Shown here piece after piece: positions 35,379 to 44,070 of a DNA stretch of 64,000 nucleotides. The position numbers were made by a program, and so were the translations under genes. Positions within the stretch are counted from its first letter, which is position 1. Each line of letters begins with the position of its first letter. A model generated the notes under the pieces. The model had not been told where the DNA came from and searched no databases. It was given only the letters and a program-made list of their open reading frames with translations. This stretch comes from Luteococcus japonicus (GTDB taxonomy: Bacteria > Actinomycetota > Actinomycetes > Propionibacteriales > Propionibacteriaceae): positions 1,116,001-1,180,000 of the forward strand of contig NZ_RKHG01000001.1 in the NCBI RefSeq assembly GCF_003752415.1, written 5' to 3'.

Positions 35379-36959
35379 TCAGGCCTCGACGGCCTGCTTG
35401 GTGCGAATCAGGTAGTCAAAGGCGCTGAGGGCTGCGCTGGCACCGGAACCCTGGGCGACGACGATCTGCTTGTACGGAATAGTGGAGCAGTCACCGGCGG
35501 CGAAGACGCCGGGAACATTGGTCTCACCCCGGCCATTGACCGCGATCTCGCCCCGGGCGGCCAGCTCGACACCGGAGTCCCTCAGCCAGTCCGTGGTGGG
35601 CAGCAGGCCGATCTGCACGAAGATGCCGGACAGGGGCAGCTCCTTCAGCTCGCCGGTGGCGCGCACCTTGTACTTCAGGCCGGTCACCTGCGTGCCGTCG
35701 CCGACGACCTCGGTGGTCTGGGCGCCCAGGATCACGTCGACATTGGACATGGAGCGCAGCTTGTCCTGCAGGACACCGTCGGCACGCATCTCGTCCATGA
35801 ACTCGATCACCGTGACGTGGTCGACGATGCCGGCCAGGTCAATGGCGGCCTCGACGCCGGAATTGCCGCCGCCGATCACCGCGATCCGCTTGCCCTTGAA
35901 CAACGGACCGTCGCAGTGCGGGCAGAAGGTGACGCCCTTGTTGCGGTACTCCTCCTCGCCCGGCACCCCCATCAGGCGCCACTTGGCGCCGGTGGCGATG
36001 ATGACGCTACGGGCCTTGAGGGCGGCATCCTCACCGAACGTGACGGTGTGCAGCCCACCTTCGGTCGTGGCAGGCACCAGGGCGGTGGCGCCCTGGTTCT
36101 TGATCACGTCGATCTCGTACTCCCCGACATGCTGCTCCAGGGCGGCAGCGAACTTGGGACCCTCGGTATGGGGCACCGAGATGAAGTTCTCGATGGCCAT
36201 GGTGTCGAGCACCTGACCACCGAAGCGCTCCCCCACCAGACCGGTCCGGAAGCCCTTGCGGGCGGTGTAGATGCTGGCCGCGGCACCGGCGGGGCCCTGG
36301 CCGATGACCAGCACCTCGTAGGGTTCGCGCTCGTTGAGCTTGGCGGCAGCCTTGGCGCCGGCGCCGGCGTCCAGCTTGGCGGCGAAGTCCGCCATGTCCA
36401 TCCGGCCAGTGGCGAAGGGCTCCCCGTTGAGGTAGACCTGCGGCACGGTGAGGATGTTCTTGGCCTTCACCTCGTCCTGGAAGAGCGAGCCCTCCACGGC
36501 GGTGTGCCTGATCCGCGGATTGAGCACGGACATCGCATTCAGGGCCTGGACGACCGTCGGGCAGTTCTGGCAGGTCAGCGACATGTAGGTGGTGAACTCG
36601 TAGTCACCGTCGATGTCCTTGACCTGCTGCATCAGGTCGGCGTCCTCCTTGACGGGATTGCCGCCCACCTGGACGAGCGCGAGCACCAGCGAGCTGAACT
36701 CGTGGCCGAGCGGGATGCCAGCGAAACGCACACCGACGTCGGTGCCGGTGCGGATGATCTCGAAGGAGGGCCTGCGCTCGTTAGTTCCGTCGGTTCGAAC
36801 GGTGATCTTGTCCGAGAGCGCGGCGATCTCCTGGAGCAGGCCGAGCATCTCGGTGGACTTGGGACGCTCGTCGAGGCTGGCGACAAGCTCGATGGGCTCG
36901 ACGACCTTGGTCAGCAACTGCGAGAGCTGCTCGGTGAGTGCGGAATCTAGAACGGCCAT
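35379..36959 (-). CDS. ahpF: Alkyl hydroperoxide reductase subunit F
   Basis: NADH-dependent flavoprotein that reduces the disulfide of AhpC. The 526-residue product has two N-terminal thioredoxin-like folds with the redox pair Cys130/Cys133 (SLTCQNCPT), an FAD domain ([14 protein letters not shown], about 217), the catalytic pair Cys346/Cys349 (FCPHCDG) and an NAD domain ([14 protein letters not shown]). Length fits full AhpF of about 520 residues. It lies 138 bases after ahpC with an intervening hairpin. Its stop codon touches a minisatellite. Confidence 0.96.
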   Translation of the reverse strand: MAVLDSALTEQLSQLLTKVVEPIELVASLDERPKSTEMLGLLQEIAALSDKITVRTDGTNERRPSFEIIRTGTDVGVRFAGIPLGHEFSSLVLALVQVGGNPVKEDADLMQQVKDIDGDYEFTTYMSLTCQNCPTVVQALNAMSVLNPRIRHTAVEGSLFQDEVKAKNILTVPQVYLNGEPFATGRMDMADFAAKLDAGAGAKAAAKLNEREPYEVLVIGQGPAGAAASIYTARKGFRTGLVGERFGGQVLDTMAIENFISVPHTEGPKFAAALEQHVGEYEIDVIKNQGATALVPATTEGGLHTVTFGEDAALKARSVIIATGAKWRLMGVPGEEEYRNKGVTFCPHCDGPLFKGKRIAVIGGGNSGVEAAIDLAGIVDHVTVIEFMDEMRADGVLQDKLRSMSNVDVILGAQTTEVVGDGTQVTGLKYKVRATGELKELPLSGIFVQIGLLPTTDWLRDSGVELAARGEIAVNGRGETNVPGVFAAGDCSTIPYKQIVVAQGSGASAALSAFDYLIRTKQAVEA

Positions 36960-37008
36960 GGCTCCTACCAGGTAATGCTCGGTGTGGATGGATGTGTTGG
37001 ATTTGGCG

Positions 37009-37041
37009 GAGGGCCGCCGGGAGCTGTCCCCGACGGCCCTC
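37009..37041 (-). terminator. Hairpin between ahpC and ahpF
   Basis: A 14-bp stem with one mismatch (arms near GAGGGCCGCCGGG, 37009-37021, and 37028-37041; 6-base loop) lies between the two genes. It could act as a partial terminator giving more AhpC than AhpF, as is common for this pair. Confidence 0.6.
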
Positions 37042-37097
37042 TCGATGGCGTCGCCTCGACTGACTCGGCCGACCCCGTGGGATGTGGTCCCCAGTGA

Positions 37098-37661
37098 TCA
37101 GATCTTGCCCACGAGGTCAATGCCGGGCTTGAGGGTCTGCTCGCCCTCTTCCCACTTGGCGGGGCAGACCTCACCCGGGTGGTTGCGCACGTACTGGGCG
37201 GCCTTGATCTTGCGGATCAGCTGGCCGGCCTCGCGGCCGATGCCCTCGGCGGTGGTCTCGATGTACTGGATCACGCCGTCGGGGTCGACGAGGAAGGTGG
37301 CGCGGTCCGCGCGGCCCTCGTCCTCACGCAGGTTGTCGAAGTTCTTGGTGATCTGCCAGGTGGTGTCACCCAGCATGTAGTACTTGATCTGGCCGACCTC
37401 CTCGGAGGCCTCGGTCCAGGCCTTGTGGACGAAGTGGGAGTCGGTGCTGACCGCGTAGACCTCGACGTCGAGAGCCTTCAGCTCCTCGTAGTGGTCAGCC
37501 ATGTCACCCAGCTCCGTGGGGCAGACAAAGGTGAAGTCGGCCGGGTAGAAGAAGAAGACGCCCCACTTGCCCAGAACGTCGGCCTCGGAGACCTCGAGGA
37601 ACTGGCCATCCTTGTAGGCGTCGGTCTTGAAGGGGAGGATCTTGGTGTTCATGAGCGACAT
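37098..37661 (-). CDS. ahpC: Alkyl hydroperoxide reductase subunit C (2-Cys peroxiredoxin)
   Basis: Reduces hydrogen peroxide, organic peroxides and peroxynitrite. The 187-residue length is exact for the AhpC family. Peroxidatic Cys47 is in DFTFVCPTE and resolving Cys166 in GEVCPAKW; the catalytic Thr and the C-terminal tail of typical 2-Cys enzymes are present. ATG at 37661 is preceded by AAAGG. Its partner ahpF lies downstream and a Fur-family gene lies upstream on the same strand, separated by a 185-base promoter region. Confidence 0.97.
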   Translation of the reverse strand: MSLMNTKILPFKTDAYKDGQFLEVSEADVLGKWGVFFFYPADFTFVCPTELGDMADHYEELKALDVEVYAVSTDSHFVHKAWTEASEEVGQIKYYMLGDTTWQITKNFDNLREDEGRADRATFLVDPDGVIQYIETTAEGIGREAGQLIRKIKAAQYVRNHPGEVCPAKWEEGEQTLKPGIDLVGKI

Positions 37662-37693
37662 GCGGAGTCGACCTTTCGCTAGATCTTGGATGA

Positions 37694-37710
37694 GTTCCAA
37701 AAACTGGAAC
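37694..37710. promoter_or_regulatory. Inverted repeat in the ahpC promoter region
   Basis: GTTCCA (37694-37699) and TGGAAC (37705-37710) are separated by 5 bases, about 33 bases upstream of ahpC. It is a candidate operator for the adjacent Fur-family regulator. It does not match the Bacillus PerR box closely. Confidence 0.4.
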
Positions 37711-37846
37711 CTTTCAAGTTTGAGTCTAGGGGGCGGGGCTCGGCATTGCAACCGCCCCCATCGAAGGATCTACTCAGCGGAAGCGTGCAGGCACAGGGCA
37801 GTGACCGGATGGTGAAACATCAGACAGAACAGGGGTTCGCGGGCGC

Positions 37847-38266
37847 TCAGGCGCGCTGGCAAGCCTCGCAGAGGCCCCAGTAGATGACCTCCGCCTCGTC
37901 CAGCACGAAGCCGTGCTTCTCAGAGGGAGTCAGGCAGGGCATCTCCCCCACTATACAGGGCACGTCCTTCACCAGCCCACACTGCCGGCAGGCCATGTGG
38001 TGGTGGTTGTCATGCGCGTGGATCTCAAAGCGTGAGGGGTGGCCCGCCAGCTCGAAACGGCGCAGCACGCCGGCCTCCCGGAGGGCATGGAGGGCGTCGT
38101 AGACCGACTGGACGGAGACGGAGCCCAGGCGCTCGACCACCAGGGCACGCACCTCGTCGGCATCGGCATGCGGCCGCTCGGCCACGGCGTCGATCACGGC
38201 AGTGCGGATCGCGGTGACGCGCATGCCGGCCTGCTTGAGCAGTTCGGACGACCTCGTGGCTTCCAT
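37847..38266 (-). CDS. Fur-family transcriptional regulator (PerR/FurA-like)
   Basis: Metal-dependent repressor, probably peroxide-sensing given the ahpCF neighbours. The 139-residue product has a winged helix (about 10-75; MRVTAIRTAVIDAVAERPHADADEV, SVSVQSVYDALHALREAGVLRR), the His-rich regulatory stretch EIHAHDNHHHMACRQC and four structural-zinc Cys (93, 96, 133, 136). ATG at 38266 follows AGGAGGGGG. Mycobacterial FurA precedes katG; here the equivalent position precedes ahpC. Iron regulation cannot be excluded. Confidence 0.9.
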   Translation of the reverse strand: MEATRSSELLKQAGMRVTAIRTAVIDAVAERPHADADEVRALVVERLGSVSVQSVYDALHALREAGVLRRFELAGHPSRFEIHAHDNHHHMACRQCGLVKDVPCIVGEMPCLTPSEKHGFVLDEAEVIYWGLCEACQRA

Positions 38267-38308
38267 GCAGACCCCCTCCTGAGTGTCCCGCCATGATTCC
38301 AGATGCAC

Positions 38309-38338
38309 GAAAGCCCCGGACGTGAATCCGGGGCTTTC
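38309..38338 (-). terminator. Terminator of tRNA-Tyr
   Basis: A 12-bp perfect inverted repeat (GAAAGCCCCGGA at 38309-38320, complement at 38327-38338, 6-base loop) starts 4 bases beyond the tRNA 3' end. Confidence 0.85.
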
Positions 38339-38341
38339 GAG

Positions 38342-38424
<83 letters not shown>

Positions 38425-38567
38425 ATGCCGGGCAACCCGGCGAGGAGAAACACTAGCAGCCCATCTAGGCCGACGCCAATCCAGGGCACACCACTGGCAG
38501 AATGGGCGGCGACATCCGGCGTGCGAGGTGTGCACACACACCCAGACCCACAGACCCAAGGAGAGAG

Positions 38568-39062
38568 ATGGCCGCGGACAGCTCGTTCGACATCGTCAGC
38601 AAGGTCGACCGCCAGGAGGTGGACAATGCCCTGGGCCAGGCGGCCCGCGAGGTGAGCCAGCGCTTCGACTTCAAGAACACCGAGTCGACCATCAAGTGGT
38701 CAGGCGAGGAGACCATCGAGATCGAGAGCAGCGGCGAGGAGCGCGCCAAGGCGGTGCTCGACGTCTTCCAGTCCAAGCTGGTCAAGCGCGGTGTCAGCCT
38801 CAAGGCGCTGGAGACCGGCGAGCCACGGATCAGCGGCAAGATGTGGAAGATCACCTGCTCCACCAAGCAGGGCATCAGCCAGGAGAATGCGAAGAAGATC
38901 AGCAAGCTGATCCGCGACGAGGGCCCCAAGGGCGTCAAGGCGCAGATCCAGGGCGACGAATTGCGCATCAGCTCCAAGAAGCGCGATGACCTGCAGGCGG
39001 TCCAGCACCTGGTCAAGGAGCAGGACTACGACTTCGCGGTCCAGTTCACCAACTACCGCTGA
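38568..39062 (+). CDS. YajQ-family nucleotide-binding protein
   Basis: Small cytoplasmic protein of 164 residues with two ferredoxin-like domains; Xanthomonas relatives bind cyclic-di-GMP. The family start [35 protein letters not shown] and the C-terminal [19 protein letters not shown] are clear. ATG at 38568 follows AAGGAGAG. A direct role in c-di-GMP signalling in this organism is not shown; no GGDEF or EAL gene lies in the window. Confidence 0.93.
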   Translation: MAADSSFDIVSKVDRQEVDNALGQAAREVSQRFDFKNTESTIKWSGEETIEIESSGEERAKAVLDVFQSKLVKRGVSLKALETGEPRISGKMWKITCSTKQGISQENAKKISKLIRDEGPKGVKAQIQGDELRISSKKRDDLQAVQHLVKEQDYDFAVQFTNYR

Positions 39063-39289
39063 GGCCGGACCACGAGAAGTGTGGATGATGGCCACCACTG
39101 GCGATGGCTCCCGTCCACACTTCCGGCTCGCGGGAATAGAACACTGCGCGACGCGGTTGAGCGGTCACCCCAGCGGCTCGCCACCCGGACCCAAGGTGCC
39201 TCAGCACCTTCGGGGCCTCATCCGCATGGCCGACCATGCGGATGAGGCTCCCAAGGCGGGGATCGTATTCCAGAGGGCCCCGCTGTTTA

Positions 39290-39313
39290 TCAACGGAATT
39301 ATCCGGTTATATT
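39290..39313 (+). promoter_or_regulatory. Leaderless promoter with overlapping inverted repeat (DUF2249 gene)
   Basis: TATATT (39308-39313) ends 6 bases before ATG 39320. The imperfect inverted repeat TCAACGGA-ATTA-TCCGGTTA (39290-39309, 6 of 8 pairs) overlaps it. A repressor that blocks the -10, for example an Rrf2-type regulator, is conceivable. Confidence 0.45.
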
Positions 39314-39319
39314 TGCTCC

Positions 39320-39610
39320 ATGACCACTGAACTGCCCCTTGCCAACCAGTCCGGAGGCTGCGGTTGCGGCCACGAGCACGAGATCGAGGTCCCCACGCTG
39401 GTGGCCGGCCAGATCCCGCACGCGGTGCGCCACGGCGCGATCATCGGGGCCCTGGGCCAGCTGCCCAGTGGCGGACGGATGGACCTCGTCGCACCGCACG
39501 TGCCCACTCCACTGCTGGACCAGATCGAACAGCTCTTCCCGGGCGTCTACTCCACCCAGGTGATCGATCCCACCCCGCAGGCCTACCGGATCCGCTTCAC
39601 CAAGGCCTGA
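39320..39610 (+). CDS. DUF2249 domain protein with N-terminal Cys/His motif
   Basis: The 96-residue product has a metal-binding-like CGCGHEHE (Cys14, Cys16, His18, His20) followed by a DUF2249 domain (about 30-96; PHAVRHGAIIGALGQLPSGGRMDLVAPHVPTPLLDQ). DUF2249 proteins are often found with nitric-oxide, nitrate or hemerythrin-type genes, but no such neighbour is seen. There is no ribosome site, and ATG lies 6 bases after a -10-like TATATT, so the mRNA is probably leaderless. Enzymatic role unknown. Confidence 0.85.
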   Translation: MTTELPLANQSGGCGCGHEHEIEVPTLVAGQIPHAVRHGAIIGALGQLPSGGRMDLVAPHVPTPLLDQIEQLFPGVYSTQVIDPTPQAYRIRFTKA

Positions 39611-39620
39611 TCCCCCGCTC

Positions 39621-39655
39621 CAGTGCCCGCCGGCCAGCCACACCGGCGGGCACTG
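39621..39655 (+). terminator. Terminator of the DUF2249 gene
   Basis: A 13-bp perfect inverted repeat (CAGTGCCCGCCGG at 39621-39633, complement at 39643-39655, 9-base loop) lies 11 bases after the stop. Confidence 0.85.
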
Positions 39656-39669
39656 TCATGCCCGGCGGC

Positions 39670-39675
39670 TAGGCT
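39670..39675 (+). promoter_or_regulatory. -10 element of a leaderless promoter (exonuclease III gene)
   Basis: TAGGCT ends 7 bases before ATG 39683, directly after the preceding terminator. No Shine-Dalgarno sequence fits between. Confidence 0.5.
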
Positions 39676-39682
39676 GGCCGCC

Positions 39683-40606
39683 ATGCTGCGCGTTGCCACC
39701 TTCAATGTCAATGGAATCCGGGCCACCCAGAAGCGGGGCTTCACCGATTGGCTCGACGAGCGCGACTGTGACGTCGTCGCCCTGCAGGAGGTCCGCTGCC
39801 CCGTACCGATGCTCCCCGACGGCGTCTTCGGGCAGTACCACCTGTCCTACGACGCGGGGCAACTGGCCGGGCGCAATGGTGTGGCCATCCTGACCCGGGA
39901 GCAGCCCCTCGATGTACGTAGTTGGGGAGCCGGCGCCCTGGTCCGCGCACCCGGAGACGCCCACGTCGAGCTGCGCGAAGAGGGCGAACGCGATGCGCTG
40001 GCCCGCGAGCTCAAGGCCTTCACCACCGAGGGCCGCTACCTGGAGGTGGACCTCGCGGACAAGCCGCTGACTGTCGCCAGCCTCTACCTGCCCAAGGGCG
40101 GGCTGCCCGCCGAGCTGCAGGCCGATGGGAAGAATGGCCGGGACAAGCCCGATGGCGGCGCAAAGTACCAGCGCAAGATGCGATTCCTCAAGGGTTTCGC
40201 CCGGCACCTCACCAAGGCCCGCCGCACCGCCGCCGCCCAGGGCCGCGAATTCCTGGTGATGGGTGACTTCAACATCGCCCACACCGAGCACGACATCAAG
40301 AACTGGAAGGGCAACCTGAAGAGCGAGGGCTTCCTCCCGGAGGAACGCGCCTGGCTCGACGAGATCCTCTCCCCGCGCACGCTGGTGGACGTCGTGCGCC
40401 GCCTCCACCCCGACGAGGACGGCCCCTACTCCTGGTGGAGCTGGATGGGCCAGGCCTTCGTCAAGGACTCCGGCTGGCGGATCGACTACCACTTCGCGAC
40501 GCCGAAGCTCGCCAAGCTCGCCACCAGCGGCGGCACGGACCGCGCCGAGACCTACGAGGCGCGGATGAGCGACCACGCGCCGGTGGTCGTCGACTACGAC
40601 TTCTGA
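39683..40606 (+). CDS. xth: Exodeoxyribonuclease III
   Basis: AP endonuclease and 3'-5' exonuclease of base-excision repair. The 307-residue product starts MLRVATFNVNGIRATQKRG and has the metal-binding Glu in VVALQEVRC, the active-site GDFNIAHTEHDIKNWKGN and the terminal SDHAPVVVDYDF. It contains an extra segment around residues 105-175 compared with the minimal fold. It is convergent with and overlaps the end of the hydrolase-like gene by 13 bases. Confidence 0.93.
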   Translation: MLRVATFNVNGIRATQKRGFTDWLDERDCDVVALQEVRCPVPMLPDGVFGQYHLSYDAGQLAGRNGVAILTREQPLDVRSWGAGALVRAPGDAHVELREEGERDALARELKAFTTEGRYLEVDLADKPLTVASLYLPKGGLPAELQADGKNGRDKPDGGAKYQRKMRFLKGFARHLTKARRTAAAQGREFLVMGDFNIAHTEHDIKNWKGNLKSEGFLPEERAWLDEILSPRTLVDVVRRLHPDEDGPYSWWSWMGQAFVKDSGWRIDYHFATPKLAKLATSGGTDRAETYEARMSDHAPVVVDYDF

Positions 40607-41532
40607 GCGAACATCGCCAGCACCAGCTCGCGCGGGACGTCCTCGACCCGGCCATGCCGCCAGCGCGGGTTGCGGTCCTTGTCGACGAGTTGGGCGCGCA
40701 CGCCCTCGACGAAGTCGGAATCCTCCACGAAATGCGTGGCCAGGATCAGGTCCTGCGCCAGCACCTCGGAGACGCCGGACATCTCCTCGGCCCGTCGCAC
40801 GGCCTCCAGCGCCACACAGACGCTCCACGGCGACTTGGTGCGAATCACCGTGGCGCAGTCGCGGGCCCGCTGGTCAGAGTGACTCTCCAACCGGCCAAGG
40901 ATCTGGGCCGGGTCGTTGCCGTCGAAGCACTCGTCGATCCAGGTCCCCTCGACAGGCTCGGGGACCGTGGTGGACGCCCCGGGGACCAGGCCCATGTACC
41001 GGGCGGTCGCGAGGTCGATCGTCGTGCCCGTCATGGCCAGCCAGATGCCCGTCTGCCCGGGGGCGTGGGCGAGCTGCCAGGTGATGCCCACGTCGGGGAA
41101 CAGCCCGATGCCCACCTCCGGCATCGCCAGTTGCAGGTTGTCAGCGGCCTCGATGCGCTGGCAGTGCAGGGCCAGGCCCAGACCGCCGCCCATCGAGATT
41201 CCGTGCAGGTAGGACGTGATCGGCTTGGGGCTCGTGGCGATCTTCTCGTTGACGCCGTACTCCTCGCGGAAGAAGCCGACGGCAGCCTGGGGCTCGTCCA
41301 GCACGAGCTGCCGGATGGCGCGCACATCGGCGCCGGCGCAGAAGCCCCGCTCCCCCTCGCCGTGGATCTCGATGGCCTGCACCGCCCCGTCAGCCAACCA
41401 GGAATCAAGGGCCACCGAGATGGTGTGCATCATCTCCGGACTCAGCGCGTTGATGGCACGTGGCCGGCTCAGCACCAGCCGGGCGATGCCATCGGCCAGT
41501 TCGGTGCGGACCTCGGGGGCGGGCATCTCCAT
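40594..41532 (-). CDS. 3-hydroxyisobutyryl-CoA hydrolase-like crotonase (second copy)
   Basis: The 312-residue product has HIBCH-type features: GERGFCAGADVRAIR, HGISMGGGLGLALHC, MPEVGIGLFPDVGITWQL and the C-terminal DFVEGVRAQLVDKDRNPRWRHG, which closely matches the copy at 30342. It is shorter than that copy, and has an insertion VPEPVEGTW (about 189-197) encoded by a repeat-like palindrome. ATG at 41532 follows AGGAGGTCCCC. It is last gene of the NuoBCI-like/mannosyltransferase operon, 23 bases after the mannosyltransferase. Its substrate is uncertain. Confidence 0.88.
   Translation of the reverse strand: MEMPAPEVRTELADGIARLVLSRPRAINALSPEMMHTISVALDSWLADGAVQAIEIHGEGERGFCAGADVRAIRQLVLDEPQAAVGFFREEYGVNEKIATSPKPITSYLHGISMGGGLGLALHCQRIEAADNLQLAMPEVGIGLFPDVGITWQLAHAPGQTGIWLAMTGTTIDLATARYMGLVPGASTTVPEPVEGTWIDECFDGNDPAQILGRLESHSDQRARDCATVIRTKSPWSVCVALEAVRRAEEMSGVSEVLAQDLILATHFVEDSDFVEGVRAQLVDKDRNPRWRHGRVEDVPRELVLAMFAQKS
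40942..40966. repeat. Short interspersed palindrome inside a coding region
   Basis: GGTCCCC (40942-40948) and GGGGACC (40960-40966) are perfect arms around the core TCGACAGGCT. The layout resembles a short palindromic repeat that I recall as common between genes in many actinobacteria. Here it is in frame and adds VPEPVEG to the hydrolase-like protein. Confidence 0.6.
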
Positions 41533-41555
41533 GGGGACCTCCTGTGGATCGTCGT

Positions 41556-43085
41556 TCATGACCTGTGCCGGGAGCGCAGCCGGCGACGGGCATCGGTGGA
41601 ACGTTCGTGCAGGTGCAGCTGCCAGCCAAACACGGCGACGGCGGTCACGCCAAGGGCCACGGCCGGGTTGAAGGCGTCGACCGCGCTGACGGAATTGCGA
41701 TAGGCAAGGTTGATGGCGGCATAGCTGAGCAGCACGACCGTGGCCCAGACGGCGGATCTCACCATCCGCTGGGACGGGCGGGTCAGGGGCAGGAGCACGC
41801 CTCCCCACAGCACATACCAGGAGTGCAGGGCCGGGGAGCACAGTGCCACGGCCAGGAAGCTCCAGGCCAGGAAGGTGATCGGACGACGCCGGGCGATGGT
41901 CAGCGCGAAGGTAGCGATCAGCAGCACGGCGATCACCATGCCTGAGGTGCGGGCATAGCGGATCACGGTGTGTCCGCTGGGGTCCAGTCCCAGCATGTTG
42001 ACCAGCAGCTGGCCGCTCTGCCCGATGATCGTGGACGGGGAGACCGTCACCACCATGCCGGGCACGTCGACGGCGTCGAGCCAGCCCCAGCCCAGCCCGG
42101 TCAGCCGGGTGATGCCGGCGAAGGTGGCGATGGAGATGGCGAAGCTGACCAGCACCCGCAGCACCGTCACCAGCAGTTCCCGCCACCGCCAACTGGCCCA
42201 CGCACGCGGGATCAGCGGCAGCGCGTAGGCGGCGAGGATGGCCGGCTGCTTGATCGCAGCAGCCGCACCGATCAACACCGCAGACAGCAGCCAGGTCCAG
42301 CTGGCGCGGAAGGCCAGCCACAGGCCGGCCACCAGCAGCCCCACCATCAGGGCGTCGTTGTGGGCGCCACCGATGAAGTCGATCACCAGCACCGGGTTGA
42401 GGGTGGCCATCCAGGCTGCCTCGGCCGGATCGGTGCGCAGCAGGACGGCGATTCGCGGCACCAGCAGGCCGATCAGCACGACACCTATCAGGGCGGGGAT
42501 CCGCATGGCCAACGCGGAGACATAGGGGTCGAAGCGGCAGGCGTCGACGATCAGGTGCTGCATCTGCAGGCTGAGCGGGCCGTAGGGCGCCGGGGTACGT
42601 CGCCAGACCCAGGCCACCTGGTCCGCGAAGGCACCGGGCAGCAGCATCACGTTGCCGTGGTAGGGGTTGATGCCGTTGTGGATCAGCCAGCCCTGCGCGG
42701 CATAGGAGTAGGCGTCATGGCTGAAGATGGGTGGGGCGAGCAGGAAGGGCGCACCCCAGATGGCCAGCACGGCCCAGTGCTTGAGGTTGACGTAGGCGAC
42801 GGCCTCACCGTCGGGCTGGGCCCCCGGACGCATCCGGAACCAGGCATCCACCAGCAGCATCAGGCCGGCCATCACCAGCAGGGTGCCGACGATGCGCGCC
42901 GGGGTGCCGGTGAAGTGCAGGACACGAAGCATCCGCCACCAGGGCGAGTTCTGCGGCAGGTAGGCGGGGGTCAGGGATCCCAGGGTGATCAGGCCCGTGC
43001 CGTAGGCACCGCGCCGCACATGGCGCACCCGCCAGGCCCTGCGCAGACTGCTCCAGTGGAGCTCCAGGTCCTGCAGCGTGCTCAC
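41556..43085 (-). CDS. MptB-like polyprenol-phosphate-mannose-dependent alpha-1,6-mannosyltransferase
   Basis: GT-C membrane glycosyltransferase expected to extend a lipomannan-type alpha-1,6-mannan using polyprenyl-phosphate-mannose outside the membrane. The 509-residue product has about 12-13 membrane helices and a first-loop motif FSHDAYSYAAQGWLIHNGINPYH with the acidic catalytic residue expected for GT-C enzymes. It also has PYGPLSLQ and FIGGAHNDALMVG. The GTG start at 43085 overlaps the ferredoxin gene stop (GTGA), so it is coupled to a redox gene, which is odd for a cell-envelope enzyme. Confidence 0.85.
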   Translation of the reverse strand: MSTLQDLELHWSSLRRAWRVRHVRRGAYGTGLITLGSLTPAYLPQNSPWWRMLRVLHFTGTPARIVGTLLVMAGLMLLVDAWFRMRPGAQPDGEAVAYVNLKHWAVLAIWGAPFLLAPPIFSHDAYSYAAQGWLIHNGINPYHGNVMLLPGAFADQVAWVWRRTPAPYGPLSLQMQHLIVDACRFDPYVSALAMRIPALIGVVLIGLLVPRIAVLLRTDPAEAAWMATLNPVLVIDFIGGAHNDALMVGLLVAGLWLAFRASWTWLLSAVLIGAAAAIKQPAILAAYALPLIPRAWASWRWRELLVTVLRVLVSFAISIATFAGITRLTGLGWGWLDAVDVPGMVVTVSPSTIIGQSGQLLVNMLGLDPSGHTVIRYARTSGMVIAVLLIATFALTIARRRPITFLAWSFLAVALCSPALHSWYVLWGGVLLPLTRPSQRMVRSAVWATVVLLSYAAINLAYRNSVSAVDAFNPAVALGVTAVAVFGWQLHLHERSTDARRRLRSRHRS

Positions 43086-43477
43086 CGCAGCTGCTCGCGT
43101 CCCTGGACCAGGCCGTCGAGGCTCGGTGCACTGGACACGTGCGGGCCGGCCCACTCCAGGGCGTCGAAGGGACACTGCTCCACGCAGATGCCGCAGTACA
43201 TGCACAGGGACCAGTCGATCTCGAATCGGTCCAGCACGTTGACCGAACGCTGCCGGGCCCGCGCATATCCCGACGTCGACGATGCCGCGGCGCCACCGAT
43301 CGGGGCTCCGCCCTCGCCGGTGACCTGTTCGGTGTGCGAGTCGATCTGGATGCACCAGGCCGGGCACTCGCGGGCGCAGATCATGCAGGAGGTGCAGTTC
43401 TCCTCGACCAGGCGGATGGAACCGTGTGCCTCGACAGGCTCGGCCGACGAAATGGGCTGCTGGCTCTGATCGCTCAT
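43082..43477 (-). CDS. NuoI-like ferredoxin, two [4Fe-4S] clusters
   Basis: The 131-residue electron-transfer protein has two complete cluster motifs: Cys28/31/34/38 (CTSCMICARECP) and Cys92/95/98/102 (CMYCGICVEQCP). The insertion between them and the order resemble complex I subunit NuoI, but it is shorter than the true nuoI at 57888. The N-terminal residues SSAEPVEAHGS include a repeat-like codon string. It is third of a nuoB-like/nuoC-like/nuoI-like set with 4-base overlaps, divergent from korAB. It may pass electrons from reduced ferredoxin to the NuoB-like subunit. Confidence 0.88.
   Translation of the reverse strand: MSDQSQQPISSAEPVEAHGSIRLVEENCTSCMICARECPAWCIQIDSHTEQVTGEGGAPIGGAAASSTSGYARARQRSVNVLDRFEIDWSLCMYCGICVEQCPFDALEWAGPHVSSAPSLDGLVQGREQLR
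43426..43448. repeat. Partial copy of the short palindromic repeat in coding sequence
   Basis: CCTCGACAGGCTCGG is shared exactly with the palindrome at 40942-40966. The outer arms are degraded here. It encodes SSAEPVEAHG in the ferredoxin-like protein. Confidence 0.45.
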
Positions 43478-44070
43478 CGACGCCTCCTCACACGGCCACC
43501 CGCGACGGCGGCGGCGATCTCGGCGGGATCGGCCGGTCCGCAGGACGGGTCACGATCCCCCCAGACGACGGCATCGGGAACACCGGGCGGGGCCATCTTG
43601 CGACGGCTGGGGGCTGCGGCCCCCTCACCGGCTTCCTTGGCGCCGGGCCACGGCTGGGCGGCGCGCGCCCCCAGGACCACGTCCTTGCGGAGGATGCGCA
43701 CCGGCGAGGCACCCTGCGGTGCATGGTTCAGCAGGGGCGCCTGGTCTCCCCCGTCGAAGACGACACCGAAGAAGTCATGCACCTCCCGCTCGTGCCAGGC
43801 GGCGCCTGCAAAGAGCCCGGTGCAGGTGGGCAGCCGCGCATCCTCACGCGGCACCCTGCAGTGCAGCTGCACGCCGTGCATCGGCTGGGCGTCGAAATCC
43901 ACCAGCCGGGCGATGACACGCAGTTCGTCGGATCGGCCGACCTCGTCGACGCAGCCGATCCAGTCGAAGAAGCCGTGGCCCTCGTCACGGGCAACGGCAA
44001 GCGCGTCGAGCCACTGCTCGGGCGAGGCCTGACGGACCTCGTCATCAAGACCATGGGCATGCTGCGTCAT
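43474..44070 (-). CDS. NuoC-like 30-kDa subunit protein
   Basis: The 198-residue protein carries the complex I 30-kDa subunit signature WHEREVHDFFGVVFDGG and the preceding QLHCRVPREDARLPTCTGLFAGAAWHE segment. True NuoC contacts NuoB and NuoD in the peripheral arm. The last 60 residues are Pro/Ala/Arg-rich and poorly conserved. It overlaps the NuoB-like stop and the NuoI-like start (ATGA both sides). The window does not include the main nuoC, so direct comparison is not possible here. Confidence 0.85.
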   Translation of the reverse strand: MTQHAHGLDDEVRQASPEQWLDALAVARDEGHGFFDWIGCVDEVGRSDELRVIARLVDFDAQPMHGVQLHCRVPREDARLPTCTGLFAGAAWHEREVHDFFGVVFDGGDQAPLLNHAPQGASPVRILRKDVVLGARAAQPWPGAKEAGEGAAAPSRRKMAPPGVPDAVVWGDRDPSCGPADPAEIAAAVAGGRVRRRR

